From: Bradyrhizobium sp. S69
Lineage (GTDB): Bacteria > Pseudomonadota > Alphaproteobacteria > Rhizobiales > Xanthobacteraceae
NCBI RefSeq assembly: GCF_009766005.1
Contig: NZ_LMUK01000010.1
Span: 1 to 64,000, forward strand
Direction: 5' to 3'
Length of the DNA: 64,000 bases
This document shows positions 17,035-26,111 of this stretch, one piece after another. Position 1 is the first letter of the stretch; the number at the start of each line of letters is the position of its first letter. The notes under the pieces are model-generated. The model saw only the letters and a list, made by a program, of their open reading frames with translations, was not told the origin of the DNA and did no database searches. Made by a program: the position numbers and the translations under genes.

Positions 17035-17652
17035 ATGCGTCGACGGGTGCTTCAGCTTCAAAATCCGGTTTTGCGCCATCTCGCCGTTGCCGGACTTGTC
17101 GCAAGTCTTGTTGTGGGAGCGGCGCTGCCGATCGCGGGCGGAAGCGCGTTTGCCCAGAGCGGAGACCCCCACCCCCAGGATCAACAGGGCAAGCCCGCCA
17201 ACGGCAATCCGGCGCAGCCTGGCGATGCGGCCAAGGACAACCAGCGCAAGACCGACGAATTCGTCGAAGCCACCCAGGCCCTCAACGGCCCGGCCGGAAA
17301 CCCCGAATGCGTCTGGCTCGGCCGCCGCGTCGTGCGCCTGATGTGGCTCGACGACCTCGACACCGCGTTCCGCCATCTCGATCTGTACGACCGTTTTGGC
17401 TGCCCCGGCGGCCACGTCCAGGCGGCGTTCCGCTGTCTGACCCGATTTGGCGGCCAGATCGATCCCAAGGTCGCCGATACGCTCAACAGCCGCGTCCACG
17501 CCTGCTGGATCAATCCGGCCGCGCAACCGCAGACGGCGGCGGCGACGCCGCCGGCGGCTCCGACCACCGCGGGTAGTGCGGCAGCACCAGCGGCGGTTCC
17601 CGCCGCGGCGGCAACACCGGCTCCCGCTCCCACGCCTGCGCCCGCCAAATAA
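17035..17652 (+). CDS. Small secreted Ala/Pro-rich protein between ndvC- and ndvB-like genes
   Basis: 205 residues with a signal peptide (RRRVLQLQNPVLRHL, hydrophobic core, GGSAFAQ). A conserved-looking middle (TDEFVEATQALNGPAGNPEC through WLDDLDTAFRHLDLYDRFGC) contains four cysteines: NPEC, FGC, FRC, ACW. The tail is low-complexity Ala/Pro/Thr. A third glucan gene, ndvD, encoding a small protein, has been described in B. japonicum; the size and position make this a candidate, but I could not verify sequence similarity. ATG 17035 begins the signal peptide. Confidence 0.7.
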   Translation: MRRRVLQLQNPVLRHLAVAGLVASLVVGAALPIAGGSAFAQSGDPHPQDQQGKPANGNPAQPGDAAKDNQRKTDEFVEATQALNGPAGNPECVWLGRRVVRLMWLDDLDTAFRHLDLYDRFGCPGGHVQAAFRCLTRFGGQIDPKVADTLNSRVHACWINPAAQPQTAAATPPAAPTTAGSAAAPAAVPAAAATPAPAPTPAPAK

Positions 17653-17880
17653 TTCCGGCCTGTCATTCGGGCCTGTAATTCGGACTTGCCGACCGGCGCA
17701 GACGGAAATTTTACGGCTGTGGTTTATTCGGCCCTGAAAACGCCATGCCGCCGTAAGAAACGGCGCCATAATAGTTGTTAAATCGTGTGGCGGAGATAAG
17801 CTCTCTTTGCCGCTGACTTGGTCGGATCTTGGGGACGGGTCCGCTGCCCTGCCATATTGGCCCCCTATGGTTGAGTAGCG

Positions 17881-20718
17881 ATGCGCGCCGTCGTCGCCGT
17901 TCTGTTGTTCGTCACCGCCGCTCACGCTGCGCTTTGGGGTCTCCTCCAGCAGAAGCAACCAGCGCCCGATTTCCGGGGCATTCTGCCGAGCGCTTCCTAT
18001 GCGCCATTTGAACCCGGTCATACCGTCGCCGACACCGCGGCCGACTCCGAGAAGGTTCGCGCCGAGCTGAAGAAACTCTCGACCCTGACGCGAGCGGTTC
18101 GGCTGTATTCGTCGACCGAAGGCAACGAGCTGGTGCCGCCGATTGCCGCCGAATTCGGCATGAAGGTCATGGTCGGCGCCTGGATCGACAAGGACGGCAA
18201 CCGAAACAACCGCGAGATCGAAGCCGCCATCAATCTGGCGCGTCGCAACAGCAACGTCATCGGGGTCGTGGTCGGCAACGAAACCATTTATCGCGGCGAG
18301 CAAATACCTCTCGAGAACCTGGGGCCGGCAACCGAGGCCGGGCTCGAACCTGGGGAAGCCGCCGGAATCCTTCGCGAGGAAGGCGAGCGGATTCGGGACG
18401 CGGAAGCGCAGCCTGACGACAAGAAGGCCGAAGCGCAGAAATGGGCGGTCGCGGAAAACAACGTTCATCGGCTGATCAAGCTGGTTCAGCGGATCAAGAA
18501 GTCGGTCAATGTTCCCGTGACGACGGGCGAAATCTGGAACATCTGGCGCGACCATCCGCAGCTCGCCTACTCGGTCGATTTCATCGCCGCCCACGTGTTG
18601 CCCTATTGGGAAAATTTCACGGACAAGCAGGCCGTCGATCAGGCCGTTACGATCTATCAGCTGCTGCGCGACCAGTTCCCCGGCAAACGCATCATGATCG
18701 CGGAATTCGGCTGGCCGAGCGCCGGCTATAATCTGCGCAGTGCCGACCCGGGCCCGTTCCAGCAGGCCGTCGTGTTGCGCAACTTCGTGTCCCGCGCCGA
18801 AGCCATCGGCATGGAATACAACATTGTCGAGGCGATCGATCAGCCCTGGAAGTTCTTCGAAGGTGGCGTCGGCCCCTATTGGGGCATGCTGAACGCCGAC
18901 CGCGAGCCGAAATTTTCCTGGACCGGCCCTGTGGTCAACGAGAACTACTGGAAATTCGCCAGCATCGCTCTCCTGGTCGGCATCCTGCTGTCGCTGCCGA
19001 TCCTGCGGCTCGATCGCCCCACCCTGATGCAATCGATGATGCTGTCGGCCGCCGCCAACGGCGTCGGCGCCTGGGCTGCGGTCGTGTTCGAATACTGGAC
19101 CGGGCATTATTTCGTGTTCGGCTCGGCCTTCGCCCTGACGCTCGGCCTGATCCTGCTGGTGCCGCTGGTGCTGATCGCGATGGCGCGGATCGAGGAGATC
19201 GCCGCGATTGCCTTTGGCCACGCCCCGCGCCGCCTGATCACCAAAAACGCGGCGCTGGCGCCCGCGACAATGGGAGAAGCCGTCAACTTCCCCAAAGTCT
19301 CGATCCATGTCCCGGCCTATCGCGAGCCGCCGGAAATGCTCAAGCAGACGCTCGATGCGGTGGCGCGGCTGGACTATCCGAACTTCGAATGCGTCGTGAT
19401 CATCAACAACACGCCGGATCCGGAGTTCTGGCAGCCGATCCAGGATCATTGCCGTACGCTCGGCGAACGCTTCGTGTTCATCAATGCCGAGAAGGTGCAG
19501 GGCTTCAAGGCCGGCGCCCTAAAGATCGCGATGGAACGCACCGCCGTGGACGCCGAGATCATCGGCATCATCGATGCCGACTATGTCGTGACGCCGGACT
19601 GGCTGAAGGACCTGGTGCCGCTATTCGCCGACCCGCGCGTCGGCATCGTGCAGGCGCCGCAAGAGCATCGCGACGGCGACCGCTCGCTGATGCACTACAT
19701 CATGAACGGCGAATATGCCGGGTTCTTCGACATCGGCATGGTCCAGCGCAACGAGTTCAATTCCATCATCGTCCACGGCACCATGTGCCTGATGCGGCGG
19801 GCGGCGATGGACATGGCGGGCGGCTGGGCCGGCGATACCATCTGCGAGGATACCGACCTTGGGCTAGCCATCATCGAGCAAGGCTGGGTGACGCATTACA
19901 CCAATACCCGCTACGGCTACGGCCTGCTGCCGGACACCTATGAGGCGTTCAAGAAGCAGCGCCATCGCTGGGCCTACGGCGGCTTCCAGATCGTCAAGAA
20001 GCACTGGCGCCGCTTCCTGCCCGGCGCCAGCCGGCTGAGCCCGGATCAGCGCCGCGAATTCTCGCTGGGCTGGCTCAACTGGCTGGGCGCCGAAAGCCTC
20101 GGCGTGGTGGTGGCGATCCTCAATTTGATCTGGGTGCCGATCGTCGCGTTCGCCGACATCGCCATTCCCGACAAGATCCTGACGCTGCCGATCATCGCCT
20201 CCTTCGTGGTCTCGCTGGTGCATTTCGTAGCCCTCTATCGGCTGCGCGTGCATGTGAAGGCCGGACAGATGCTGGGCGCCATGATCGCGGCGATGTCGGT
20301 GCAATGGACGGTGTCGCGCGCGGTCGCCCAGGGGCTGATCACCGAGCATTTGCCGTTCGCCCGGACCTCCAAAGGCGGGCTGTCGCGGGTCTCGATCGAG
20401 TTCCAGGCGTTCTGGGAAGCCGTGATCGGCGCGCTGCTGTTGGCCGGCGCCGCGGTGCTGGTCGCCACCAACAGCACCAAGCAGGTGCGCGAAATCTACA
20501 TCTTCGCCGGCGTGCTGGTGCTGGAGAGCCTGCCCTTCCTGTCGGCGGTCGCGATCGCCATCCTGGAGCAGTCGCGCATCAATTCGTTCTCGTTCTGGCG
20601 CGACAGCGCGATACGGACGGCGGAACTGATCGGGTTGCGCCCGGTGGCGATGCCGACCGTGATCGGCGCCGCCGCCCCGCCGGTCGCAACCTCCGACATT
20701 CACCGGGAATCCAACTGA
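17881..20718 (+). CDS. ndvB: NdvB-like GH17-GT2 fusion, beta-1,3-glucan synthase/cyclase
   Basis: 945 residues. The N-terminal GH17 domain has acid/base E134 in VVGNETIYRG and nucleophile E275 in IAEFGWPS. Two or three membrane helices follow (about residues 355-440), then a processive family 2 glycosyltransferase with DAD 565-567, CEDTD around 655-659 and QRHRW 693-697, then C-terminal membrane helices. The catalytic set predicts polymerisation of UDP-glucose by the GT2 part and transglycosylation (ring closure or branching) by the GH17 part. Matches Bradyrhizobium NdvB (about 102 kDa) in size. Cyclic glucans serve osmoadaptation and symbiosis. Confidence 0.88.
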   Translation: MRAVVAVLLFVTAAHAALWGLLQQKQPAPDFRGILPSASYAPFEPGHTVADTAADSEKVRAELKKLSTLTRAVRLYSSTEGNELVPPIAAEFGMKVMVGAWIDKDGNRNNREIEAAINLARRNSNVIGVVVGNETIYRGEQIPLENLGPATEAGLEPGEAAGILREEGERIRDAEAQPDDKKAEAQKWAVAENNVHRLIKLVQRIKKSVNVPVTTGEIWNIWRDHPQLAYSVDFIAAHVLPYWENFTDKQAVDQAVTIYQLLRDQFPGKRIMIAEFGWPSAGYNLRSADPGPFQQAVVLRNFVSRAEAIGMEYNIVEAIDQPWKFFEGGVGPYWGMLNADREPKFSWTGPVVNENYWKFASIALLVGILLSLPILRLDRPTLMQSMMLSAAANGVGAWAAVVFEYWTGHYFVFGSAFALTLGLILLVPLVLIAMARIEEIAAIAFGHAPRRLITKNAALAPATMGEAVNFPKVSIHVPAYREPPEMLKQTLDAVARLDYPNFECVVIINNTPDPEFWQPIQDHCRTLGERFVFINAEKVQGFKAGALKIAMERTAVDAEIIGIIDADYVVTPDWLKDLVPLFADPRVGIVQAPQEHRDGDRSLMHYIMNGEYAGFFDIGMVQRNEFNSIIVHGTMCLMRRAAMDMAGGWAGDTICEDTDLGLAIIEQGWVTHYTNTRYGYGLLPDTYEAFKKQRHRWAYGGFQIVKKHWRRFLPGASRLSPDQRREFSLGWLNWLGAESLGVVVAILNLIWVPIVAFADIAIPDKILTLPIIASFVVSLVHFVALYRLRVHVKAGQMLGAMIAAMSVQWTVSRAVAQGLITEHLPFARTSKGGLSRVSIEFQAFWEAVIGALLLAGAAVLVATNSTKQVREIYIFAGVLVLESLPFLSAVAIAILEQSRINSFSFWRDSAIRTAELIGLRPVAMPTVIGAAAPPVATSDIHRESN

Positions 20719-20868
20719 GGGCTGCCCGCTTTTCCTGTGGGCAATCGGCTTGAAGAAGTCGCAGCAACACCCGGTATCGCCGGGGAAATCCGCGCTATTC
20801 TGCCTGATGTCAGCGGATTGTCACGCTATTGACCCACGACGCCCCGCCCCCTACACAGCGCGGCAAGT

Positions 20869-20944
20869 GAGCGCGTAGCTCAGGCGGTAGAGCACGTGAC
20901 TTTTAATCATGGGGTCGTGGGTTCGAGTCCCACCGCGCTCACCA
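20869..20944 (+). tRNA. tRNA-Lys (anticodon UUU)
   Basis: Acceptor stem GAGCGCG/CGCGCTC, D arm GCTC...GAGC, anticodon stem CGTGA/TCATG with loop CTTTTAA (anticodon TTT), T arm GTGGG-TTCGAGT-CCCAC, and encoded CCA at 20942-20944. All stems are fully paired. No integrase or copy of the tRNA 3' end is seen downstream. Confidence 0.97.
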
Positions 20945-21117
20945 ATGAAATCAATTATTTAGCGGAATTTTTTGTTCCCCTCGGAATTGTCCTGTGGGCA
21001 GTGTGTGGGCAAATCGATTGCTGCGGCACCCGCGTTTGACCACACTGCAACGGGCGATGCTCGCGCAGCCGCGATAGCGCGGGTCTTCGCGGCGCGCGTG
21101 GAGGCATAGGAGCCGAG

Positions 21118-21582
21118 ATGAAGTCGTTTGCCCGCTCTCTACTTGTCGGAACCATCCTACTCGCCCGGTGCGCCTGGGCCACTGAACTCACCCCGGTAAC
21201 ATTTGCGAAGAGCGTGGTTTCGGAGCCGCGCTCGGAAACTTTTGCGACGGTGAGCTACCCGGACAAAACCTTGATCGTCGAGTTCAGACTCGAGCCTTAC
21301 TCAACCGGCAAAGCAACCGCGGTTCGGGCTTTTGGCGAGATAACCAGAAAAATCGCAGAAGGCGCGTTCAGCAGATTCCCGAAGATCAAGGGCGTCCAGC
21401 TCATTGGCAACCTCGCGCTGCACGACAAGCACGGAAACGAAACTGTTGACCGCGCCGTCATGGCAAAGTTTTCGAGGGTCACCGCCGCGACGATCACATG
21501 GGAAAATGTCGATCCCGCCAACATCGTCGAGATCGCCGACAAGCACTGGGTCTTGCCGGAGCTGGGCTCCGATAAGAAATAA
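21118..21582 (+). CDS. Hypothetical secreted protein
   Basis: 154 residues with a signal peptide (KSFARSLLVGTILLARCAWA, cleavage near WA-TE). The mature part is about 130 residues with mixed alpha/beta content and a patterned segment (FGEITRKIAEGAFSRFPKIKGVQLIGNLAL). Start ATG 21118 follows AGGAG. I do not recognise the family. It is the first gene after tRNA-Lys. Confidence 0.65.
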   Translation: MKSFARSLLVGTILLARCAWATELTPVTFAKSVVSEPRSETFATVSYPDKTLIVEFRLEPYSTGKATAVRAFGEITRKIAEGAFSRFPKIKGVQLIGNLALHDKHGNETVDRAVMAKFSRVTAATITWENVDPANIVEIADKHWVLPELGSDKK

Positions 21583-21861
21583 TCGGTTGCTGGGGCCATC
21601 CTATAGCCCGTGAAAAAGCCGCCGCTGAGGTTGAGGTCAGCGACGGCTCTTGCGACAGTTTCATGCAACCCTTGGAGGGGTCGGGTCGCATGGTGGGACG
21701 GCCGGGTTAATGCGCGGTTACCCGCGAGGTCGAGCCCTGAGATCGCCTCCGAGCACGACGGTGCCAGTCGACCATGCCGTGCTCTCGTTCGGCCACGCTG
21801 GCCCAGCCTTTGCATCCATTCGAGCCATTCGCGGTCAATCGAACAAAACCGAGGAGGCTCC

Positions 21862-22773
21862 ATGACGAAGTCACGTCTCGTTTCGTGCGCGGCCCTGCTT
21901 GCATCGATGCTCGCAGCGCCCGCGTTCGCCGAAGAGCTGACCGGTACCTTGCAGAAAATCAAGGAGACCGGTTCGATTGCGCTGGGCTATCGCGAAACCT
22001 CGATGCCATTTTCATACATTGACGACAACCAGAACCCGATCGGGTTCGCCCTGGATATCTGCTACAAGATCGTCGATGAGGTGAAGGAGACGCTGAAACT
22101 CGACAGACTGGAGGTCAAGCTCATTCCAGTAACGTCGGCGAGCCGGATTCCGCTGATTGGCAACGGGACGATCGACCTCGAATGCGCCTCGACGACGAAC
22201 AATCTCGAGCGCGAAAAGCTGGTGGCGTTCTCGGCCAGTTATTTTCTCACCGCCAACCGGTTCGTCGCCAAGACGTCGAGCGGGCTCACAACAATCGACA
22301 ACCTCAAGGGCAAGGCGGTCGCCTCAACAGCAGGCACTTCCAACATGAAGGAGCTCATCGAGACAAACATTTCGCGCAACCTCGGCATGACGATCCAGAC
22401 GTCCAAGGATACCGCGGAAGGCTTTCTGTTGGTCGAGACCGGTCGTGCCGAAGCCTATGTCATGGACGACATCCTGCTCGCCGGCATCGTGGCCAGTTCG
22501 AAGACCCCGTCGGCCTATGTGATATCGACCGACGAATTTGCCGTTCCAGAGCCCTACGGCATCATGCTGCGACGGGATGATCCCGCCTTCAAGGCAGCCG
22601 TCGACCGGGCGACCGCCAAACTCTATCCCAGCCCCGAGATGGCAACGCTGTATGCCAAATGGTTCACGTCGCCGATTCCGCCGAAGGGCGTCAATTTCAA
22701 TTTTCCCATGACACCCGTCATGCAGAAGGCTTTCGCGCATCCAAACGACAGTGGCGATCCCAACGCGTATTGA
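21862..22773 (+). CDS. Amino-acid ABC transporter substrate-binding protein (GltI-like)
   Basis: 303 residues of the PAAT/SBP_bac_3 family. The signal peptide ends at PAFAEEL. Family markers are IALGYRETSMPFSYIDDNQNPIG (ligand lobe, split here at IGFALDICYKI), LIPVTSASRIPLIGNGTIDL and EGFLLVETGRAEAYVMDD. This branch binds glutamate/aspartate in its best-known members. No permease or ATPase genes are adjacent, so it is an orphan or uses a transporter elsewhere. ATG 21862 has GGAGG just upstream. Confidence 0.88.
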   Translation: MTKSRLVSCAALLASMLAAPAFAEELTGTLQKIKETGSIALGYRETSMPFSYIDDNQNPIGFALDICYKIVDEVKETLKLDRLEVKLIPVTSASRIPLIGNGTIDLECASTTNNLEREKLVAFSASYFLTANRFVAKTSSGLTTIDNLKGKAVASTAGTSNMKELIETNISRNLGMTIQTSKDTAEGFLLVETGRAEAYVMDDILLAGIVASSKTPSAYVISTDEFAVPEPYGIMLRRDDPAFKAAVDRATAKLYPSPEMATLYAKWFTSPIPPKGVNFNFPMTPVMQKAFAHPNDSGDPNAY

Positions 22774-22885
22774 TCTTGAATCTCGGATTACGGGGTGCCG
22801 TCCACCCCATCACCGTAATCATTGATTGCCGCGTCAAACGCCTCGTGATTCAAATGCCCGAGGCGTCCGGTCCCGCGCCCGACAG

Positions 22886-23518
22886 TCAGCGCGTCAGCAC
22901 GAGATGGGTCGCGAGCTCCATGGGGACCGCCTCCGTCACCCGATAGCCAAGGCCTGGCAAGTCGATGCCTGCGAACAGGGATTCACCACGGCCCAGAACG
23001 ACGGGCGACAGCGCCAGGTGCAACTCGTCGATCGCTCCTGCGAGCAGGTACTGGCGGACCGTCGAAACGCCGCCGCCGATCTTCACGTCGAGGTCGCCCG
23101 CGGCGGCCTTAGCCTGGGCGAGCGCCGCCTCGATCCCGTCGGTGACGAAATGGAAGGTCGTCCCGCCCTCCATCACGATCGGCGCCCGGGCGTGGTGGGT
23201 GAGGATGAAGGTCGGCGCGTGGTACGGCGGATTGTCGCCCCACCAGCCCTTCCAGTCGGGCCCGCCCCAATCGTCGCCGGCCGGCCCGAACATATTGCGG
23301 CCGAGGATGAAGGCGCCAAAGCCTTCCGCCGCGGCGCTGGCGAAGCGATCGTCAGTCCCGCCGTCTTTTCCGATCATCGATCGAAAGGCCCGGGTTGGGA
23401 AGAACCACTGCATCAATTCCTGACCCCGTTTGCCGAGCGGATGCTCCAGGCCCTGGTCCGGGCCGGCCCCGAAGCCATCGATGGACACTCCAAATCCCGC
23501 TACGCGCACCTTGCCCAT
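22886..23518 (-). CDS. Dihydrofolate reductase family protein (RibD C-terminal-like)
   Basis: 210 residues. The N-terminal strand VAGFGVSIDGFGAGP, the AFILGRNMFGP block and the C-terminal VKIGGGVSTVRQYLLAGAIDELHLALSPVVLGRGESLF signature (given here in part, GGGVSTVRQYL) identify the DHFR/RibD_C fold that binds NADPH. True RibD and DHFR catalytic residues are not conserved together, so the substrate is unknown. It stands alone, convergent with the binding protein gene. Confidence 0.8.
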   Translation of the reverse strand: MGKVRVAGFGVSIDGFGAGPDQGLEHPLGKRGQELMQWFFPTRAFRSMIGKDGGTDDRFASAAAEGFGAFILGRNMFGPAGDDWGGPDWKGWWGDNPPYHAPTFILTHHARAPIVMEGGTTFHFVTDGIEAALAQAKAAAGDLDVKIGGGVSTVRQYLLAGAIDELHLALSPVVLGRGESLFAGIDLPGLGYRVTEAVPMELATHLVLTR

Positions 23519-23898
23519 CGGGGCCTCCGTTTGATTGTGAACTGACTTAAGGACGAACGGGCACGCGCGTTTCCGACAGCGTCAGCCCCTTTGACACAGA
23601 ATTTTTCGAATTTCTAACCTTTGGCTGACTCGGCTTATGTTCTTGTTATGCTGCAGTCAGACATGACCGATCGACCTGCGTTCGAGGGCGACTGCCGCAC
23701 GAAGTCCACGCCGGTGCCCGCCCCTCACCTCGTCTACGGTTTTCCGACAACCTCGCCCAACGCCGTCGTGCAGCCTATCCAACCGAAGGCCATGCCGGTC
23801 CGGCCGTTGTCGTCGATTGCAAAATTCCGAGGATAGATTGTATATTCTGTTGCGACCTATGCGAGCACTTTTCCATATTAACAATTTTGGATTTTAAA
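23519..23898. other. Gene-free AT-richer stretch before the DUF1906 gene
   Basis: Base composition drops here relative to both sides, especially in the last 80 bases. A 71-codon frame at 23621-23836 lacks a ribosome site and family features and was not accepted. The promoter of the DUF1906 gene must lie in this interval, but I cannot place its elements with confidence. Confidence 0.4.
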
Positions 23899-25038
23899 AT
23901 GAGCCATTCGCATTTCAGCCGGCGCACCGTTCTTACAGGCCTCGGAGCCTCCGCACTAAACGCTTACGCGCCTCGCTACGCCCATGCCGACGAGCGCAAG
24001 CGAGGATTGGCGCCTGCGGTTCAATTCGTGGACATGGACCATCCCTATCCCATAGCGAACAAACCTCTTCAGCAGAAATTTCACAATGCCGGCGTCAAAA
24101 TAATCGGGCGCTACTACTCCCACAAGCCAGATCCCCATCATCCGACCGGATGCAACGTACCAGGCAAAGTGCTTACATCGCCCGAACTGGATGCGATTGA
24201 GAGCGATCCCGATCAAGCCGTGATCACCGCCTTTCAGTTCTGCAATCGTTGTTCAGGATTCGGTGGCAACCTGACCTCCCAAAGCGACGCTATGAAATAC
24301 GTCAGTCAAAAGGGGAGAGACGACGGTCAAGCCGCATTCGACATGGCCAAGGCCCTCAATCAGCCCCTCCACACTCCGATTTATTTCGGCGTGGACTTCG
24401 ATCCTGAGAGCGATTGCGTTCATCGTGCTTCGTGGGACGATATGAGAAAACGGATCGTCGAATATTTTCGTCAGGTGAACGCCATCGTAGCACCAACATG
24501 GGATATCGGTGTTTACGGATTTGGCGCGGCTTGCGCCGAGGTCGGAAGCAACGGTTATGCGAACTACTTCTGGCTATCGGCTTCGGTCAGTCATCCAGGC
24601 ACGCGCGCGTTTTTCAACGACGGCGAATGGAATATCTTTCAGGACATGACGTCGGATACCATAGGTTACGCCGGAATCCCGAACATCGACACGGACGTTC
24701 TGAATCCCGCGAAGAAGACTGCCGGACAATGGCGAAGAAGCGGAGCGGTCAATACGGATCAAAAAGCTGCGGCTGACATCCTTGCCGGAAGATTTTTTGT
24801 TACGAAAGATGTATGCGCTTATACAGATCGCGATTTGAAGCATCCGGCGAATGGCCCCGCCAGCATTTACCATTGGACTGCGCGGGTCGTCGAAGCGACG
24901 GATAAATACATCGCCGCGAGCTTCAACGAAAGCGATCAGGCTGCCTTCTATTTCCGATCAGAGGATATCAAGCTCGGCCTAACGAAAAACATGCCTGAAT
25001 ACTTTTCCGGCGCGCCCTGGCCCACCTGCCATTCGTGA
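23899..25038 (+). CDS. Tat-exported DUF1906 (glycoside-hydrolase-like, Rv2525c-type) protein
   Basis: 379 residues. The N-terminus has a twin-arginine motif (FSRRTVLTGLGASALNAY). The family core begins GVKIIGRYYSHKP and continues through DQAVITAFQFCNRC and PIYFGVDFDPESDC, the TIM-barrel-like strands with acidic residues typical of DUF1906. Rv2525c in Mycobacterium affects cell-envelope sensitivity; the enzyme activity of the family is unproven. ATG 23899 is preferred over TTG 23887. Codon and base use are less GC-rich than the neighbours, consistent with acquisition. Confidence 0.8.
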   Translation: MSHSHFSRRTVLTGLGASALNAYAPRYAHADERKRGLAPAVQFVDMDHPYPIANKPLQQKFHNAGVKIIGRYYSHKPDPHHPTGCNVPGKVLTSPELDAIESDPDQAVITAFQFCNRCSGFGGNLTSQSDAMKYVSQKGRDDGQAAFDMAKALNQPLHTPIYFGVDFDPESDCVHRASWDDMRKRIVEYFRQVNAIVAPTWDIGVYGFGAACAEVGSNGYANYFWLSASVSHPGTRAFFNDGEWNIFQDMTSDTIGYAGIPNIDTDVLNPAKKTAGQWRRSGAVNTDQKAAADILAGRFFVTKDVCAYTDRDLKHPANGPASIYHWTARVVEATDKYIAASFNESDQAAFYFRSEDIKLGLTKNMPEYFSGAPWPTCHS

Positions 25039-25190
25039 GATTAATTCATGCGCCTTCGCACAACCTCAGAAAAGCGCGCACCGACCACCCTATTGAAGCG
25101 AGACCGCACCCGGGCAGTCGTTATGAGAGAAGGTCACCGGAATATTTCGATAAATCCACCCCATACCAAAACCAACATGGAGGGCTGGGA

Positions 25191-25439
25191 ATGAAACACC
25201 TGATCTTAGCCGCTACACTTGCCTTGGCCGCGACCGCCGCGCAGGCGCAATATCTCGGGACGGAATCGAACCCGAACAGCCATCCGGTCCGGGCCTACAC
25301 CACCGCGGGTCCCGCGGGCGCCGGGGCCTACCGGGAGGAGCCCCTGCCGGCCAATCCCAACAGCGCGCAGCTCGATAAAAGCGGCACGAGGGGCAAGGCA
25401 GCCGTCGGCGCGCGCAACGCGAGATCCCTAGGCAATTGA
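25191..25439 (+). CDS. Small secreted hypothetical protein (82 aa)
   Basis: Signal peptide KHLILAATLALAATAAQAQ followed by a short, Gly/Pro/Asn-rich mature part of about 63 residues. GGAGG lies 8 bases before ATG 25191. No cysteines and no recognised domain. Confidence 0.65.
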   Translation: MKHLILAATLALAATAAQAQYLGTESNPNSHPVRAYTTAGPAGAGAYREEPLPANPNSAQLDKSGTRGKAAVGARNARSLGN

Positions 25440-25547
25440 CGGCTTCGAACATCAATGCCGTCGCAGGCGTCGAAACGCCTCGGCATCGGAGGCTTGTGCG
25501 CGCGGCCCGTTACACACGCTGCCCGCCATCCCCTCGCTCATCCACGT

Positions 25548-25805
25548 TCACGGGCAAATGTGCTGGCCGTTGTGCCAAAAGCAGGCCGAGCCGCGATGGT
25601 AGGCGTAGAAACCGCCGCCGTTGCGATAGGCGTGAATGTCGCCGGTCGGACCCACCGCGACCGCACCGTCCCGCGTGACGGCCCAGCTTCCGAGGTGGCC
25701 GCTGCAACCGGTGGCATATGAGTTGCTGAAGCAGGTGAATGCATTCGCGCTGGAAGCGCTGAAGAGCGCACCAAGCACTGCGACGGAAAGAGCGATCTTC
25801 TTCAT
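25548..25805 (-). CDS. Small secreted cysteine-containing protein (85 aa)
   Basis: Signal peptide KKIALSVAVLGALFSASSANA. The mature domain of about 60 residues has four cysteines (TCFS, GCSG, ACFW, ICP), many Gly and His, and aromatic pairs, suggesting a disulfide-stabilised microdomain. The start was set at 25805, with AGGA upstream, rather than 25814. Family unknown to me. Confidence 0.65.
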   Translation of the reverse strand: MKKIALSVAVLGALFSASSANAFTCFSNSYATGCSGHLGSWAVTRDGAVAVGPTGDIHAYRNGGGFYAYHRGSACFWHNGQHICP

Positions 25806-26111
25806 GACGAGCATCCTGTTGCAAATGGCTAAATGAATGAGCGTATCGGCCTTCGATCCCTCGTCCGACCACGCCAGCGAACAGCGATGAACCTATTGCC
25901 GATGCAGACAGAGCACTGTGACTTCGGTCACGCGCCTGCTCGCGGCCTACCCGGGGGATGGCAACCGTGATGCCACGACATCCGCGCGCCATGTTATCCG
26001 CAGCATACCCACAACATATCCACAGCCCGCAAAACGCGGGATTCTGAGCAGTAGGAGCAGCTTGCTGCGCACAAATCCACAGCACGCGTGACGATCGACG
26101 ATCTCCGCACT
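25806..26111. other. Gene-free interval with near-DnaA-box motifs
   Basis: About 300 bases between two minus-strand genes. It holds TTATCCGCA, ATATCCACA and AAATCCACA within about 90 bases (25990-26085), each one or two mismatches from TTATNCACA. No gene or hairpin of note. Probably the terminator/promoter spacer of the small secreted gene; a DnaA role is unsupported. Confidence 0.35.

Noticed and set aside
20945-21117. tRNA-Lys as an island integration site
   Set aside because: A GTGTGGGC-type repeat follows, but there is no integrase and no direct repeat of the tRNA end in the window; the accessory genes alone do not prove an island.
23621-23836. 71-codon frame before the DUF1906 gene
   Set aside because: No ribosome site, no family resemblance, unusual composition; kept as gene-free.
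25990-26085. Cluster of DnaA-box-like sequences
   Set aside because: None matches TTATNCACA exactly, spacing is irregular and no replication gene is near; probably coincidence.
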